Positions 17,901 through 26,922 are shown, counted from the first letter of the stretch. The stretch is DNA of 64,000 nucleotides from Adlercreutzia agrestimuris (GCF_943193125.1 NZ_CALPCX010000003.1:124001-188000), one strand, 5' to 3'. A program made the numbers and translations. Notes: generated from the letters alone by a model not told the origin.

Positions 17901-18410
17901 ATGTACCAATATGATCACAATCAGAACACGAATACCAATTCACCTTTTCGTATCCTCTTTGTGTGTCATGGTAATATCTGTCGCTCGCCTATGGCGGAAT
18001 ACATTCTCAAGCATCTTGTGCATCAACAAAAACAGGATGAGCATTTTTTCATTGATTCTGCCGCAACCAGTTGTGAGGAAATTGGTAATGGCGTACATCC
18101 GGGTACAAGGCGAGTACTTGAGCAGCATCACATTGCCTGTGGTGACCATCGTGCGCGTCGCCTTCGTCCTCAAGATGGTCTCTCATGGGATCTCATTGTA
18201 GCCATGGATGATGCCAATATGCGAAATATTGCAAAGATACTTCCAGCGGATACGAAAGCCTCAGTTCATAAACTCATGCTCTTTACTGGTAGTAACACTG
18301 ATGTGGCTGATCCGTGGTACACCGGAGATTTTGAAACCACCTTCAATGATATATACGCTGGCTGCAAAGCGCTCTTTGCTCTTTTGCAAGGATTGATTCC
18401 TCAAGATTAG
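17901..18410 (+). CDS. Low-molecular-weight phosphotyrosine protein phosphatase
   Basis: A cytoplasmic phosphatase of 169 residues. The P-loop CX5R(S) is CHGNICRS near residues 21-28, and the general-acid aspartate is in VADPWYTG near residue 136. Members act on phosphotyrosine (capsule kinases) or phosphoarginine. No kinase or capsule gene is adjacent, so the substrate is unknown. GAGGGAAGG precedes the ATG. The first 14 residues are rich in Asn and Gln and look like a loose extension. Confidence 0.93.
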   Translation: MYQYDHNQNTNTNSPFRILFVCHGNICRSPMAEYILKHLVHQQKQDEHFFIDSAATSCEEIGNGVHPGTRRVLEQHHIACGDHRARRLRPQDGLSWDLIVAMDDANMRNIAKILPADTKASVHKLMLFTGSNTDVADPWYTGDFETTFNDIYAGCKALFALLQGLIPQD

Positions 18411-18554
18411 AGCTCATAGATTAGTGGTTAGCTAACTCTTGCTTTGCAAAGTGGCAACGAAACACTGACACTGCATGCTCATGCGTGTTTTACCTCCATT
18501 TTCAGACTTATGCTGGGGATGTACGAAAGTACACACGTTAAGGAGGTAATTATT

Positions 18555-19790
18555 ATGAGTCAACGCGCATTATCTAAAGAAGATGCCGCCATTTTTGAGA
18601 GCATCCATGTTGTAAATGATTTAACTGATGCTCCTTATCAGTCAGCTCAACCACCCTATGTTTCGCTGTATCTGCCGGTTCAGCATGAAGATCGTGAAGG
18701 CGGTCGAAATGATTGGGATCGTATTGAACTGAAGGATCTCATTAAAGAAGCGCAGGAAAACCTTGAACGTATGTGTTCTGACAAAAGCCAGTATGAAGGC
18801 ATTGAAAAACGTATGCGTTTTATTGAAGCTCATCCTGATTGGTTTGTATGGCAAAACTCAAAATCAGCAATTGCCTTCTTGATCAGTAACACCGCAGTTT
18901 TTGTATATCAACTTGATATTGATATCCCGAACAAAGGCTTTGTGACAGTATCTGACCAGTTCTTCATGAAACCGTTGTTCCGTGCGTTTGAGCATGGTAT
19001 GCGCTATTACCTGCTGATGCTTTCAAATGACCGCTTTGGGTTTGTTGAGGGCGACCAATCTTCACTGCGTCGTATGCCTATGCCTCAATCGGTTCATGAT
19101 GAGTTTTCGGAATTGTTTGAAGACTATGATGGGCATGAAGGCGCACTTGATTATGAGACGCTTGAAGGCCATAAGAGCCCATATCATGGGTGGTTATCTC
19201 GCAATGACGTTAAAAAAGAAGAGGGCGAAAAATTCTTCCGTTATGTTAATAAAGCGGTTAACGACACCTTCAAAAAACATGACCCAACACCAGTAATTCT
19301 TGTATGCCTTCCAGAACATCAAACAGAATTCCGTCGCATTTGCACTATTCACGATGTTTTAGACAAAGGTATCGAAAAAGATCCGGGTTCACTAAGCTAT
19401 CCTGAACTTTTAAAAGATGCCGTGGGCTTGATGGAAGACTATCGAGAGCAGGACATCAAAAAGCTTCTTGAACAGTATTCATACGAAGCTTCACAGGGTA
19501 AAGGAAGCAGCGATCCTGTTCAGATTGGTCAAGCGCTTTTCGATAAAAAAGTTGGAACGCTCTTTATGCAAAAGGGAAAGGTATTGCCTGGATCCTTTGA
19601 TGGAGCAACTGGTACGGTGACACTTGATAGCGCAACTGATCCTCAGGATGACAAAGAATTTGACCCTGCAAGTCCTGATCTTGTTGATGAGCTTGGTCAA
19701 GCGGCACTCCTTCAAGGTGCACAGATCATAGTATTGCCTGAAGAGCAGATGCCTGATGGCTGTGCAGTTGCTGCAATCTATCGCTATTAA
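18555..19790 (+). CDS. baeRF-like (bacterial archaeo-eukaryotic release factor family) protein
   Basis: A 411-residue protein with the general layout of the baeRF families: an acidic N-terminal region, a central RNase-H-like domain (about 60-250), and a C-terminal segment ending in a peptide-binding-like fold (QAALLQGAQIIVLPEEQMPDG, AAIYRY). These are distant relatives of eRF1/aRF1, suggested to act at stalled ribosomes. I saw no GGQ motif, so classical release activity is unlikely. The ATG at 18555 has an ideal AAGGAGGT site. It is a monocistronic unit with its own terminator. Gene certain, family likely, role open. Confidence 0.72.
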   Translation: MSQRALSKEDAAIFESIHVVNDLTDAPYQSAQPPYVSLYLPVQHEDREGGRNDWDRIELKDLIKEAQENLERMCSDKSQYEGIEKRMRFIEAHPDWFVWQNSKSAIAFLISNTAVFVYQLDIDIPNKGFVTVSDQFFMKPLFRAFEHGMRYYLLMLSNDRFGFVEGDQSSLRRMPMPQSVHDEFSELFEDYDGHEGALDYETLEGHKSPYHGWLSRNDVKKEEGEKFFRYVNKAVNDTFKKHDPTPVILVCLPEHQTEFRRICTIHDVLDKGIEKDPGSLSYPELLKDAVGLMEDYREQDIKKLLEQYSYEASQGKGSSDPVQIGQALFDKKVGTLFMQKGKVLPGSFDGATGTVTLDSATDPQDDKEFDPASPDLVDELGQAALLQGAQIIVLPEEQMPDGCAVAAIYRY

Positions 19791-19868
19791 CCACGATAAG
19801 GATCTTTGTGCGAACCTCCTAACGGGTATACGGTAACTTATATACTTCGCGCAAAGCGTCCATACTTC

Positions 19869-19908
19869 GCGACCCGGTGAGCTGAACAAACGCCGCCGGG
19901 TCGCTTTG
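19869..19908 (+). terminator. Rho-independent terminator
   Basis: GCGACCCGG at 19869-19877 pairs exactly with CCGGGTCGC at 19896-19904, followed by TTTGTT. It ends the baeRF-like gene and lies only 15 bases before the MATE start codon. Confidence 0.82.
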
Positions 19909-19909
19909 T

Positions 19910-19915
19910 TATACT
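19910..19915 (+). promoter_or_regulatory. -10 element suggesting a leaderless MATE transcript
   Basis: TATACT at 19910-19915 ends seven bases before the A of the ATG at 19923. Transcription would therefore start at or next to the start codon. No Shine-Dalgarno sequence precedes that ATG and the upstream space is filled by a terminator. The -35 region is poor. Confidence 0.4.
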
Positions 19916-19922
19916 ATGGCTT

Positions 19923-21416
19923 ATGAATAAAGCAGACCAACAATCACAAGAGATAATCGAAGCCATAGACGATGCTTACTTGGAAGGCTCTGAAGCTCGC
20001 GAAGCTGATGAAATTCGTAAAAGAGCTGAGGAAAAAGTAGATCGCATGGGGCAAGGGAGCACTTTTAAATTGCTCCTCGAGTTTTCTATACCCGCCGTTG
20101 TTGGCGTTGTTGTTCAGATGCTCTACAACGTTATTGATGCAGTTTATGTTGGTCATGCTGTGGGAGCCGATGGATTAGCGGCAACTACGGTAGCAAATCC
20201 GCTCATGACTGCCATGACAGCGCTTGCAATGCTTATTGGCGTTGGTGGAAATGCACTGATGGCCATCAGACTAGGGGAGGGCAAGCAAGAAGAAGCACGT
20301 CGTGTTTTAGGAGCAAGCTTTATACTTCTGATGCTTGTATCGGTTGTTGTATGGATTATTGGTGCAACACTTCTGTCTCCTGTTTTAGTTTTGTCTGGCG
20401 CAGAAGGAGAAGTTCTTCCGCTTGCGCGCTCATTTACTACAATCTTGATTGCGGGATGTCCGTTTCAATTCATTGCGTTTGGCATGAATAACTTCATTAG
20501 AACGGCTGGTTATCCTAATCGTGCACTAGGGTCGATGCTTATTGGAACAGCTGCTAATGTTGTCTTTGGTTATCTATTTATTGTTGTACTTGATGCTCAA
20601 ATGGCAGGTGCAGGTCTAGCTACTGTCTGCTCGTGGATATTGTCGTCCATCTTTGTAATGCAATTCTTCCTCAAGAAAAAGTCTCCCATGCCACTGCGCA
20701 AAGAAACTCTTCATTTACGTGCACCGTTGGCGGGACGTATCTGTGTTATGGGTATTGCTCCTGCCATTATGGAATTGGGTTTTGCAGTGTCTTCCGCGCT
20801 TGAGAACAACTTGTTAGTAACCTATGGAGCAGCTGATCCGGTAGGCATAGATGGCGCGCTAGCTATTATGCGTGTACTTTCAGCGGTAGGAATGTTTACT
20901 TTTATGCCGATGGTGGGTATCGCTTCAGGAGCTCAACCAATTATTGGATACAACTACGGAGCGAAAAAATTCGATCGTATGAAACGTGTTGTGTGGCAGG
21001 CGATGCTTTTAGCTGCCGCAATTACTGTTCCTATTTGGTTGAGCGTATTACTTGCTCCAGATATGTATGCAAACCTATTCTCTCTCCCGGTGCAATATCG
21101 AAAAGAAGCAGCTTGGGCTCTTGTTCTGTTCTTAATCTTTGTCCCGATTCTCTCCATCCAAAGCATTGGCTCGAATTACTTCAATGCCACAGGCCAAGCG
21201 TTTAAGGCAACTATCTTGACTCTCACGAGACAAATTCTCTTCCTCATTCCACTCCTTATTTTTTGTCCGCAAATCTTGCCGCTCTTTACGCCACTCTCTC
21301 CGCTTGAGAGTGTTTGGTTTGCAGCATCTATATCCGATATCACATCAGTGCTGATAGTTAGTGTGTTTTTGCTCGTGGAACTGCGCCGATTAAGGCGTAT
21401 AAGTGCTGCTGCATAA
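19923..21416 (+). CDS. MATE family multidrug/Na+ efflux transporter
   Basis: A 497-residue membrane protein with two MatE repeats and twelve hydrophobic segments. A charged N-terminal tail of about 45 residues precedes the first helix. The motif region VVGVVVQMLYNVIDAVYVGHAVG and the second-half MVGIASGAQPIIGYNYGA are typical of the NorM/DinF-like superfamily. It exports drugs or metabolites by sodium or proton exchange. No ribosome site precedes the ATG, which fits leaderless translation. The substrate cannot be told. Confidence 0.92.
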   Translation: MNKADQQSQEIIEAIDDAYLEGSEAREADEIRKRAEEKVDRMGQGSTFKLLLEFSIPAVVGVVVQMLYNVIDAVYVGHAVGADGLAATTVANPLMTAMTALAMLIGVGGNALMAIRLGEGKQEEARRVLGASFILLMLVSVVVWIIGATLLSPVLVLSGAEGEVLPLARSFTTILIAGCPFQFIAFGMNNFIRTAGYPNRALGSMLIGTAANVVFGYLFIVVLDAQMAGAGLATVCSWILSSIFVMQFFLKKKSPMPLRKETLHLRAPLAGRICVMGIAPAIMELGFAVSSALENNLLVTYGAADPVGIDGALAIMRVLSAVGMFTFMPMVGIASGAQPIIGYNYGAKKFDRMKRVVWQAMLLAAAITVPIWLSVLLAPDMYANLFSLPVQYRKEAAWALVLFLIFVPILSIQSIGSNYFNATGQAFKATILTLTRQILFLIPLLIFCPQILPLFTPLSPLESVWFAASISDITSVLIVSVFLLVELRRLRRISAAA

Positions 21417-21494
21417 CTTTCCCTTTACCGAACAATAGCTCCTGATCTGCGTCGTTTGCTCTGTTATGAGACCTTATGTTGGTAGAGTTCAGCT

Positions 21495-21515
21495 AATGGC
21501 TTTTGCCATTTTCTT
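21495..21515 (+). terminator. Short hairpin after the MATE gene
   Basis: AATGGC-TTTT-GCCATT at 21495-21510 followed by TTCTTA is a small terminator-like hairpin in the 134-base gap before the hydrogenase operon. The six-pair stem is weak. Confidence 0.35.
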
Positions 21516-21550
21516 ATTAATGGGACGTCAAAAGGCAAGGAGGAAAGCGC

Positions 21551-23488
21551 GTGGCTACGCTTGGCATGCTTTGGTTCCTGATCCTTTTCCCGCTCGTTGT
21601 TGCTGCAGTATTGCTTGTAATTCGCAACAATCAGGCGAGAAACGTGATCGTGGTTGCTTCGGCAATTGTCATTGGTCTTGCATCACTAGTATTGGTTGCC
21701 GCAAACCTCGGCGTTGATCATTGGGATTCAATTCCAATGACCTCTCCGTTGGTGGTGGACATTATTTGCATGGTGCTTGGTGTTGCAATTGCTGCAGTCA
21801 TTCTTTGGTTCGGCATAAAGTATAAAAACATGCTTGCATGTGTCTTAGCTGCCGTCCAAGTAGTAGGTTCCCTTATCTTTGAGTTGGTATTTGCTCATAG
21901 TGTGGAAGTAACCGAATGTCTCTATCTTGACTCTTTGTCTTTGCTGATGGCGTTCATCATTGGCATTGTTGGTTCAGGTATTTGTGTATATGCGTTAGGC
22001 TACATGGAAGATTTTCAAGCTCATGAGCCTGAAGACGCTCCTGATCGCAGACCAACATTCTTCGCATTGATGTTTGTCTTCCTCTCAGCCATGTTTGTCA
22101 TTATCTTCAGCAATAACATGATGTGGATGTTTACTGGTTGGGAAGTTACAACAGTATGCTCGTTTTTGCTTATTGGCTATACGCGTACCGAAGAAGCTCT
22201 TAATAACGCATTTCGTCAGATCGTCATGAATCTCATTGGTGGAATTGGCTTTTTGGTGGCGCTTTATGTTATGGCAATTCAGATGGGTACCTTGTCATTG
22301 TTGGAGTTTCTCCAGATTGGCATTTTGTATCCTGAGATGGTTGCATTACCAGCATGCGCACTTGCTCTTGCTGGTATTACTAAAGCTGCTCAAATGCCAT
22401 TTCATACATGGCTTTTGGGTGCAATGGTTGCTCCTACACCTACCAGTGCATTGCTTCATTCATCAACCATGGTTAAAGCGGGCGTCTTTTTGCTTATCAA
22501 ACTTGCGCCTATCTTCTTCTTGTCAACTATTCCTTCGGTAATGGTTGTTTTGGTTGGCGGTATTACTTTCGTTTTGTGCTCTTTCATGGCAATTTCGCAA
22601 AGCAATGCGAAACGCGTGCTGGCTTACTCAACAATTGCAAACCTTGGTTTGATTGTTGCTTGTGCGGGTGTTGGTACTCCAGAGGCTGTATGGGCAGCTT
22701 GCTTCCTCATTTTGTTCCATGCTATTGCAAAGTCTCTGCTCTTCTTGTGTGTGGGCACAGCAGAACATCACATTGGTTCTCGCAATATTGAAGACATGGA
22801 TCAGCTCTTCCAACGTATGCCCAAGCTAGCTCGCTTTATGATGCTTGGCATTATGGTGATGTTTATTGCGCCATTTGGAATGCTTATTGCGAAGTGGGCA
22901 ACACTCGTATCATTTGTTGAGATGCGTCAAGTTGCACTCATTATGATGCTTGCCTTTGGATCTGCTGCAACCTTCTTTTTCTGGGGAAAATGGCTGGGCA
23001 AACTCTCCGCCATTGCTGCAGAGCCTGACAACGTTGAGCTTTCTGTTCACAAATCTGAGTGGGGTTCGCTTTTGCTCATGGTTGTATTGGCAATTCTGTC
23101 TTGTGCCTGCTTACCGCTTATCTCTCAAGCAGTTGTAAGCCCTTATGTTTATAGCGTATATGGCATGGGTGGAGTAGATATCCAGTTTGAAAACCAGATC
23201 CTTGCAGCTTTGCTTGCAATCGTGGTGATTGTGGTCTTGTTCGCCGGTGTCGGTAAAGCCAGTAAGTCTAAAAAAGCTCAAGTGTATCTTGCTGGCTATA
23301 GTGCCGACAATGAGCAACGTGTATTCAAGAACTCGCTTTCTGGTACTACTGAAGCTACGCTTCGCAACTGGTATCTTGAAGGCATTTTTGGCGAGGCGCG
23401 TATTCGCCCTGTCGGTGAATGGGTTTGCGGCATCATTATTGTTGCGGCCATCATTATTAGCGCCTTTGGCTCGGCAGTAGTCTTTTAG
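21551..23488 (+). CDS. echA: Ech-type hydrogenase subunit A (antiporter-like, NuoL family)
   Basis: The large ion-translocating membrane subunit of a group 4 [NiFe] hydrogenase, 645 residues, with many transmembrane helices. The proton-antiporter core is recognisable by FTGWEVTTVCSFLLIGY and by HTWLLGAMVAPTPTSALLHSSTMVKAG. The GTG start has AAGGAGGAAAG directly upstream. It is the first gene of six in the order echA-B-C-D-E-F, the same order as in Methanosarcina. Its role would be coupling ferredoxin-driven hydrogen evolution to H+ or Na+ pumping, or the reverse. Confidence 0.9.
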   Translation: MATLGMLWFLILFPLVVAAVLLVIRNNQARNVIVVASAIVIGLASLVLVAANLGVDHWDSIPMTSPLVVDIICMVLGVAIAAVILWFGIKYKNMLACVLAAVQVVGSLIFELVFAHSVEVTECLYLDSLSLLMAFIIGIVGSGICVYALGYMEDFQAHEPEDAPDRRPTFFALMFVFLSAMFVIIFSNNMMWMFTGWEVTTVCSFLLIGYTRTEEALNNAFRQIVMNLIGGIGFLVALYVMAIQMGTLSLLEFLQIGILYPEMVALPACALALAGITKAAQMPFHTWLLGAMVAPTPTSALLHSSTMVKAGVFLLIKLAPIFFLSTIPSVMVVLVGGITFVLCSFMAISQSNAKRVLAYSTIANLGLIVACAGVGTPEAVWAACFLILFHAIAKSLLFLCVGTAEHHIGSRNIEDMDQLFQRMPKLARFMMLGIMVMFIAPFGMLIAKWATLVSFVEMRQVALIMMLAFGSAATFFFWGKWLGKLSAIAAEPDNVELSVHKSEWGSLLLMVVLAILSCACLPLISQAVVSPYVYSVYGMGGVDIQFENQILAALLAIVVIVVLFAGVGKASKSKKAQVYLAGYSADNEQRVFKNSLSGTTEATLRNWYLEGIFGEARIRPVGEWVCGIIIVAAIIISAFGSAVVF

Positions 23489-23504
23489 AAAGGGTGTATG
23501 AACT

Positions 23505-24392
23505 ATGTCGATTCTTGCAGTTCTTATTGGCACCCTCATCTTTGCTCTTTTAGCACCGGTTTTGGGTTGCTTATTAGCGGGTCTTGACCGCAAGATTTCA
23601 GCACGCATGCAAGGTCGTGTTGGACCACCAATCCTTCAGCCTTACTATGATGTGCGAAAGCTTATTGAAAAAGATGATGTGGCCATTAACGGTTCGGAAC
23701 GAGTGTATGTCATCTGCGCTCTTGTCTTTACGCTTATCGCGGGTGGTATCTTTGTTTCGGGTGGCAATTTGCTTATGTGCATTTTTGTACTGACGCTTGG
23801 TGCCTTATTCTTCATTCTTGCTGCATATTGCACGGCCTCTCCTTATGCGCAGATTGGTGCTTCGCGTGAAACGATGCAGGTTATGTCATATGAACCCATG
23901 GTGCTCTTTATGGCAGTTGCTTTTTTCATGTCAGTGCAGGCTATTTTGGGACTTGGTAGTTTTGATGTACGCGTCGTAACCCATCTTGAAATGCCCGTCA
24001 TTACCAATATTTGGCTTGTCTTTTTAGGTTTCTTGTTCGTTTTGACTATCAAACTGCGCAAGTCTCCCTTTGACTTGTCGTATTCGCATCATGCGCATCA
24101 AGAAATCGTGAAGGGTGTTACCACTGAAATGAGTGGCAAGACACTTGCTCTTGTTGAAGTTATGCATTGGTGTGAGAACATTCTGTTTATGCTATGGGTG
24201 GCGCTCTTCTTTATTTGGGGAAATCCGGCATCCATTATTTTGGCGTTAGTTGTTGTTGCCGTAGTCTATTTCTTCGAAATCTGGATTGATAACAACTTCG
24301 CTCGCGTAAAGTGGCAAACCATGCTTACCTCTGCGTGGGTTGTGGCTCTTGTTGCTGGTGGCATTAATATTGCCTTTTTGGCATACCTGTAA
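23505..24392 (+). CDS. echB: Ech-type hydrogenase subunit B (NuoH family)
   Basis: A membrane subunit of 295 residues homologous to NuoH/HycD, which anchors the peripheral arm to the membrane arm. It has eight or so hydrophobic segments. Conserved features include AGLDRKISARMQGRVGPPILQPYYDVRKL and the SPFDLSYSHHAHQEIVKG loop. It begins 16 bases after echA. The charged loop facing the hydrogenase module is intact, so the complex looks functional. Confidence 0.91.
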   Translation: MSILAVLIGTLIFALLAPVLGCLLAGLDRKISARMQGRVGPPILQPYYDVRKLIEKDDVAINGSERVYVICALVFTLIAGGIFVSGGNLLMCIFVLTLGALFFILAAYCTASPYAQIGASRETMQVMSYEPMVLFMAVAFFMSVQAILGLGSFDVRVVTHLEMPVITNIWLVFLGFLFVLTIKLRKSPFDLSYSHHAHQEIVKGVTTEMSGKTLALVEVMHWCENILFMLWVALFFIWGNPASIILALVVVAVVYFFEIWIDNNFARVKWQTMLTSAWVVALVAGGINIAFLAYL

Positions 24393-24404
24393 AGGAGGTG
24401 CACA

Positions 24405-24848
24405 ATGAGTTATGCGACAAAATCTCCCTGGGTGATTCATTACGATGGATCAAGTTGCAACGGATGCGATATTGAAGTATTGGCTGCACTTTGTCCTGGA
24501 TATGATGTTGAGCGTTTCGGTATCATTAATACCGGAAACCCCAAACATGCTGATATCTTTTTGGTAACCGGCTCAATTAACGAGCAAAACATTTCTGTTG
24601 TGCAAGAGATTTACAATCAGATGGTTGAACCTAAAGTTGTTATTGCCTGCGGTATTTGTGCTTGTTCAGCTGGTATTTTCCATGATTGCTATAACGTTAT
24701 TGGTGGTGTAGATAAAGCTATTCCTGTAGATGTCTATGCTCCAGGTTGTGCTGTTCGTCCTGAAGCCATTATTGATGCAGTTGTGCAAGGCTTAGCTATC
24801 TTGGATGAAAAATCAAAAGCGCTCAAAGCGCAGAAGAAAGGAGCGTAA
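24405..24848 (+). CDS. echC: Ech-type hydrogenase small subunit (NuoB family)
   Basis: The hydrogenase small subunit, 147 residues, binding the proximal [4Fe-4S] cluster. Cysteines are at C18/C21 (SSCNGCD), C82-C87 (ACGICACSAG) and C115 (APGCAVRPE), the NuoB/EchC pattern. It has an ideal AAAGGAGGT ribosome site. It passes electrons from the ferredoxin-like subunit (EchF) to the nickel-iron site in EchE. Confidence 0.94.
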   Translation: MSYATKSPWVIHYDGSSCNGCDIEVLAALCPGYDVERFGIINTGNPKHADIFLVTGSINEQNISVVQEIYNQMVEPKVVIACGICACSAGIFHDCYNVIGGVDKAIPVDVYAPGCAVRPEAIIDAVVQGLAILDEKSKALKAQKKGA

Positions 24849-24852
24849 CGCT

Positions 24853-25449
24853 ATGGGGTTCGCCACTGAGTTCACCACTCTTGCGCTTCAGGAATTACCA
24901 GAGCTAAGCAATCAGCGAAAAGCTGATGGTTGGCGTTTTGTGCAGTTGCTAGCCGTTAATACTGATATGGGCATTGATCTTATTTATTCTTTTATGAAAG
25001 ATGGCCTACTGGTAAATTCTGAAATAAAAGGTGTTACCAAAGATCAAGTAGTTCCGAGCATTACCAATAATTTCTTAGCCGCTTTTGTGTTTGAAAACGA
25101 AGTGCATGATCTTTTTGGCGTCAATATTGAAGGAATTGCTATTGATTTCGGTGGTAATTTCTACGCACTAGCTCAAAAAGAGCCAATGACCGTCATTTCG
25201 CCTGAACAAAAAGCTGCTCGTGAAAAAGCACGCAAAATTGCTGAAGCGAAAGCAGCAAAAGAAAAAGCATCAAAAGAGGGGGCTACACCTGAGCAGGGCA
25301 AACCTCAAGCTGTAACAAGCGCGCATACTGCAGACGACGATCTTGAGGCAAAGCTTGCAGGTATGGATCCTGAAAAAGCTGCTAAGGTTCGCGCTGCAAT
25401 GGCAACAAAAGCAAAAAAAGAAGCTGCACGTGATGGGGAAGGAGCCTAG
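24853..25449 (+). CDS. echD: Ech-type hydrogenase subunit D (NuoC family) with Lys/Ala-rich tail
   Basis: A 198-residue NuoC-like subunit that docks against the large subunit. The family core is about residues 1-115 (note FENEVHDLFGVNIEG near 83-97). The rest, about 80 residues, is a low-complexity tail rich in Lys, Ala and Glu, ending in AMATKAKKEAARDGEGA, not expected in EchD. The ATG at 24853 has AAGGAGCG upstream. The tail could be a flexible or coiled segment; whether it matters is unknown. Confidence 0.88.
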   Translation: MGFATEFTTLALQELPELSNQRKADGWRFVQLLAVNTDMGIDLIYSFMKDGLLVNSEIKGVTKDQVVPSITNNFLAAFVFENEVHDLFGVNIEGIAIDFGGNFYALAQKEPMTVISPEQKAAREKARKIAEAKAAKEKASKEGATPEQGKPQAVTSAHTADDDLEAKLAGMDPEKAAKVRAAMATKAKKEAARDGEGA

Positions 25450-25450
25450 T

Positions 25451-26539
25451 ATGGGAAAAGCAACAATCATTCCTTTCGGTCCGCAGCATCCAGTATTACC
25501 CGAACCGCTTCATCTTGATCTTGTTGTTGAAGACGAGAAGGTTATTGAGGCCATTCCGCAAATTGGATTTGTTCATCGTGGCTTAGAGAAGCTCGTTGAA
25601 ACACGCGACTACAATCAATTTATTTATGTAGCTGAGCGTATTTGCGGCATTTGTGCCTTTGGTCATTCTTATGGCTATGCTGAGACTGTTGAGCGCTTAA
25701 TGGGCGTTGAGGTGCCGGAGCGTGGTCAGTATCTTCGTGTAATTTGGCACGAACTGTCGCGTATCCACTCGCATATTTTATGGCTCGGCCTCGCAGCAGA
25801 TGCCTTTGGATATGAGAGCTTGTTCATGCATTGTTGGCGTCTGCGTGAACGTGTGCTTGATATTTTCGAAAAGACTACGGGCGGTCGCGTCATCTTTTCT
25901 GTTGTGAAAGTCGGCGGTGTTGTTCGCGATATTGATGCAGCACAATTAGCAGAAATCATCCGTGTTTTAGAAGGTATCAAGTCAGATTATCGACAGCTCA
26001 TGGATGCATTTCTCAAGGATAGCTCGGTTATGAACCGTACTGTTGGTGTCGGTTATTTAAGCTTTGAAGATGCAACCAATTTAAGCATGGTTGGCCCTTT
26101 TGCACGCGCTTCAAACGTTGCCTATGACGTACGGAGCTTAGGAATTGGAGCATATGGTACGCTCTCAGATTTCCAGCCAATTGTTGATACGCAAGGCGAT
26201 TGCTATGCTCGTATGAAAGTTCGCGCATTAGAGGTTTTGCAATCAATTGATATTATCGAAGAGATGATTGCTCGTATCCCAGCTGGTGATATCTCTGTAC
26301 CAGTAAAAGGCAACCCTGCCGAAGGTGCAGAGGCAGCGTGTGTTGTAGAGCAGCCTCGTGGCGAATGCTATTACTATGCACGTGGAAATGGTTCAAAGAA
26401 CCTTGAACGTATGCGCATGCGCACACCAACTTCACAAAACCTTGCAGGCATGGTTAAAGCGCTTGAAGGTTGCGATCTTGCTGATGTCAATATGATTATT
26501 TTGACTATTGACCCGTGTATTAGCTGTACGGAAAGGTAG
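25451..26539 (+). CDS. echE: Ech-type [NiFe] hydrogenase large subunit
   Basis: The catalytic subunit, 362 residues, with all four nickel ligands: C65 and C68 in RICGICAFGH, and C356 and C359 in DPCISCTER. Having both CxxC pairs separates it from NuoD of complex I, which has lost them, so this is a real hydrogenase. The protein ends at the arginine of CTER with no C-terminal extension, so no maturation protease cleavage is expected. The ATG at 25451 directly follows the echD stop and has GGGGAAGGAG before it. Confidence 0.95.
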   Translation: MGKATIIPFGPQHPVLPEPLHLDLVVEDEKVIEAIPQIGFVHRGLEKLVETRDYNQFIYVAERICGICAFGHSYGYAETVERLMGVEVPERGQYLRVIWHELSRIHSHILWLGLAADAFGYESLFMHCWRLRERVLDIFEKTTGGRVIFSVVKVGGVVRDIDAAQLAEIIRVLEGIKSDYRQLMDAFLKDSSVMNRTVGVGYLSFEDATNLSMVGPFARASNVAYDVRSLGIGAYGTLSDFQPIVDTQGDCYARMKVRALEVLQSIDIIEEMIARIPAGDISVPVKGNPAEGAEAACVVEQPRGECYYYARGNGSKNLERMRMRTPTSQNLAGMVKALEGCDLADVNMIILTIDPCISCTER

Positions 26540-26544
26540 GGGGT

Positions 26545-26922
26545 ATGGGAGCATTCAAACTAGGAAAAATGACGATTTCTGGCCTCTTTAAAGAGCCTGA
26601 GACCGTGCAATATCCTGTTCAAACTAAAACACCTCCAGCCGGTCTTAAAGGTCATGTTTGCATTGATGTAACCAAGTGCATTTTGTGCGGCATTTGCCAG
26701 AAACGATGCCCTTGTAGTGCAATCAATGTAAGCAAGCAAGAGCGCACTTGGTCTATTGATAGATTTCGCTGTGTACAATGCGGAAGTTGTGTTCGCGAGT
26801 GTCCAAAGAGCTGTCTTTCAATGGATCCTGCTTATGCATCGTGTTCAACGAAAAAGCATGAAGAGGTGTTTGAGATTCCCGAGCAGCAAAAATCTGAAGA
26901 AGTAATTAAGACTGACGCATAA
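26545..26922 (+). CDS. echF: Ech-type hydrogenase ferredoxin subunit (NuoI family)
   Basis: A 125-residue polyferredoxin with two [4Fe-4S] motifs: C45/C48/C51/C55 and C76/C79/C82/C86. It takes electrons from soluble ferredoxin and feeds EchC. It starts five bases after echE and is the last gene of the operon, followed by a terminator. The C-terminal 40 residues are polar and without cysteine apart from one in YASCSTKK. Confidence 0.94.
   Translation: MGAFKLGKMTISGLFKEPETVQYPVQTKTPPAGLKGHVCIDVTKCILCGICQKRCPCSAINVSKQERTWSIDRFRCVQCGSCVRECPKSCLSMDPAYASCSTKKHEEVFEIPEQQKSEEVIKTDA

Noticed and set aside
21551..26922. Reading the six-gene cluster as respiratory complex I
   Set aside because: Only six subunits are present, NuoE/F/G and NuoA/J/K/M/N are absent, and the NuoD-like protein keeps both nickel-binding cysteine pairs.
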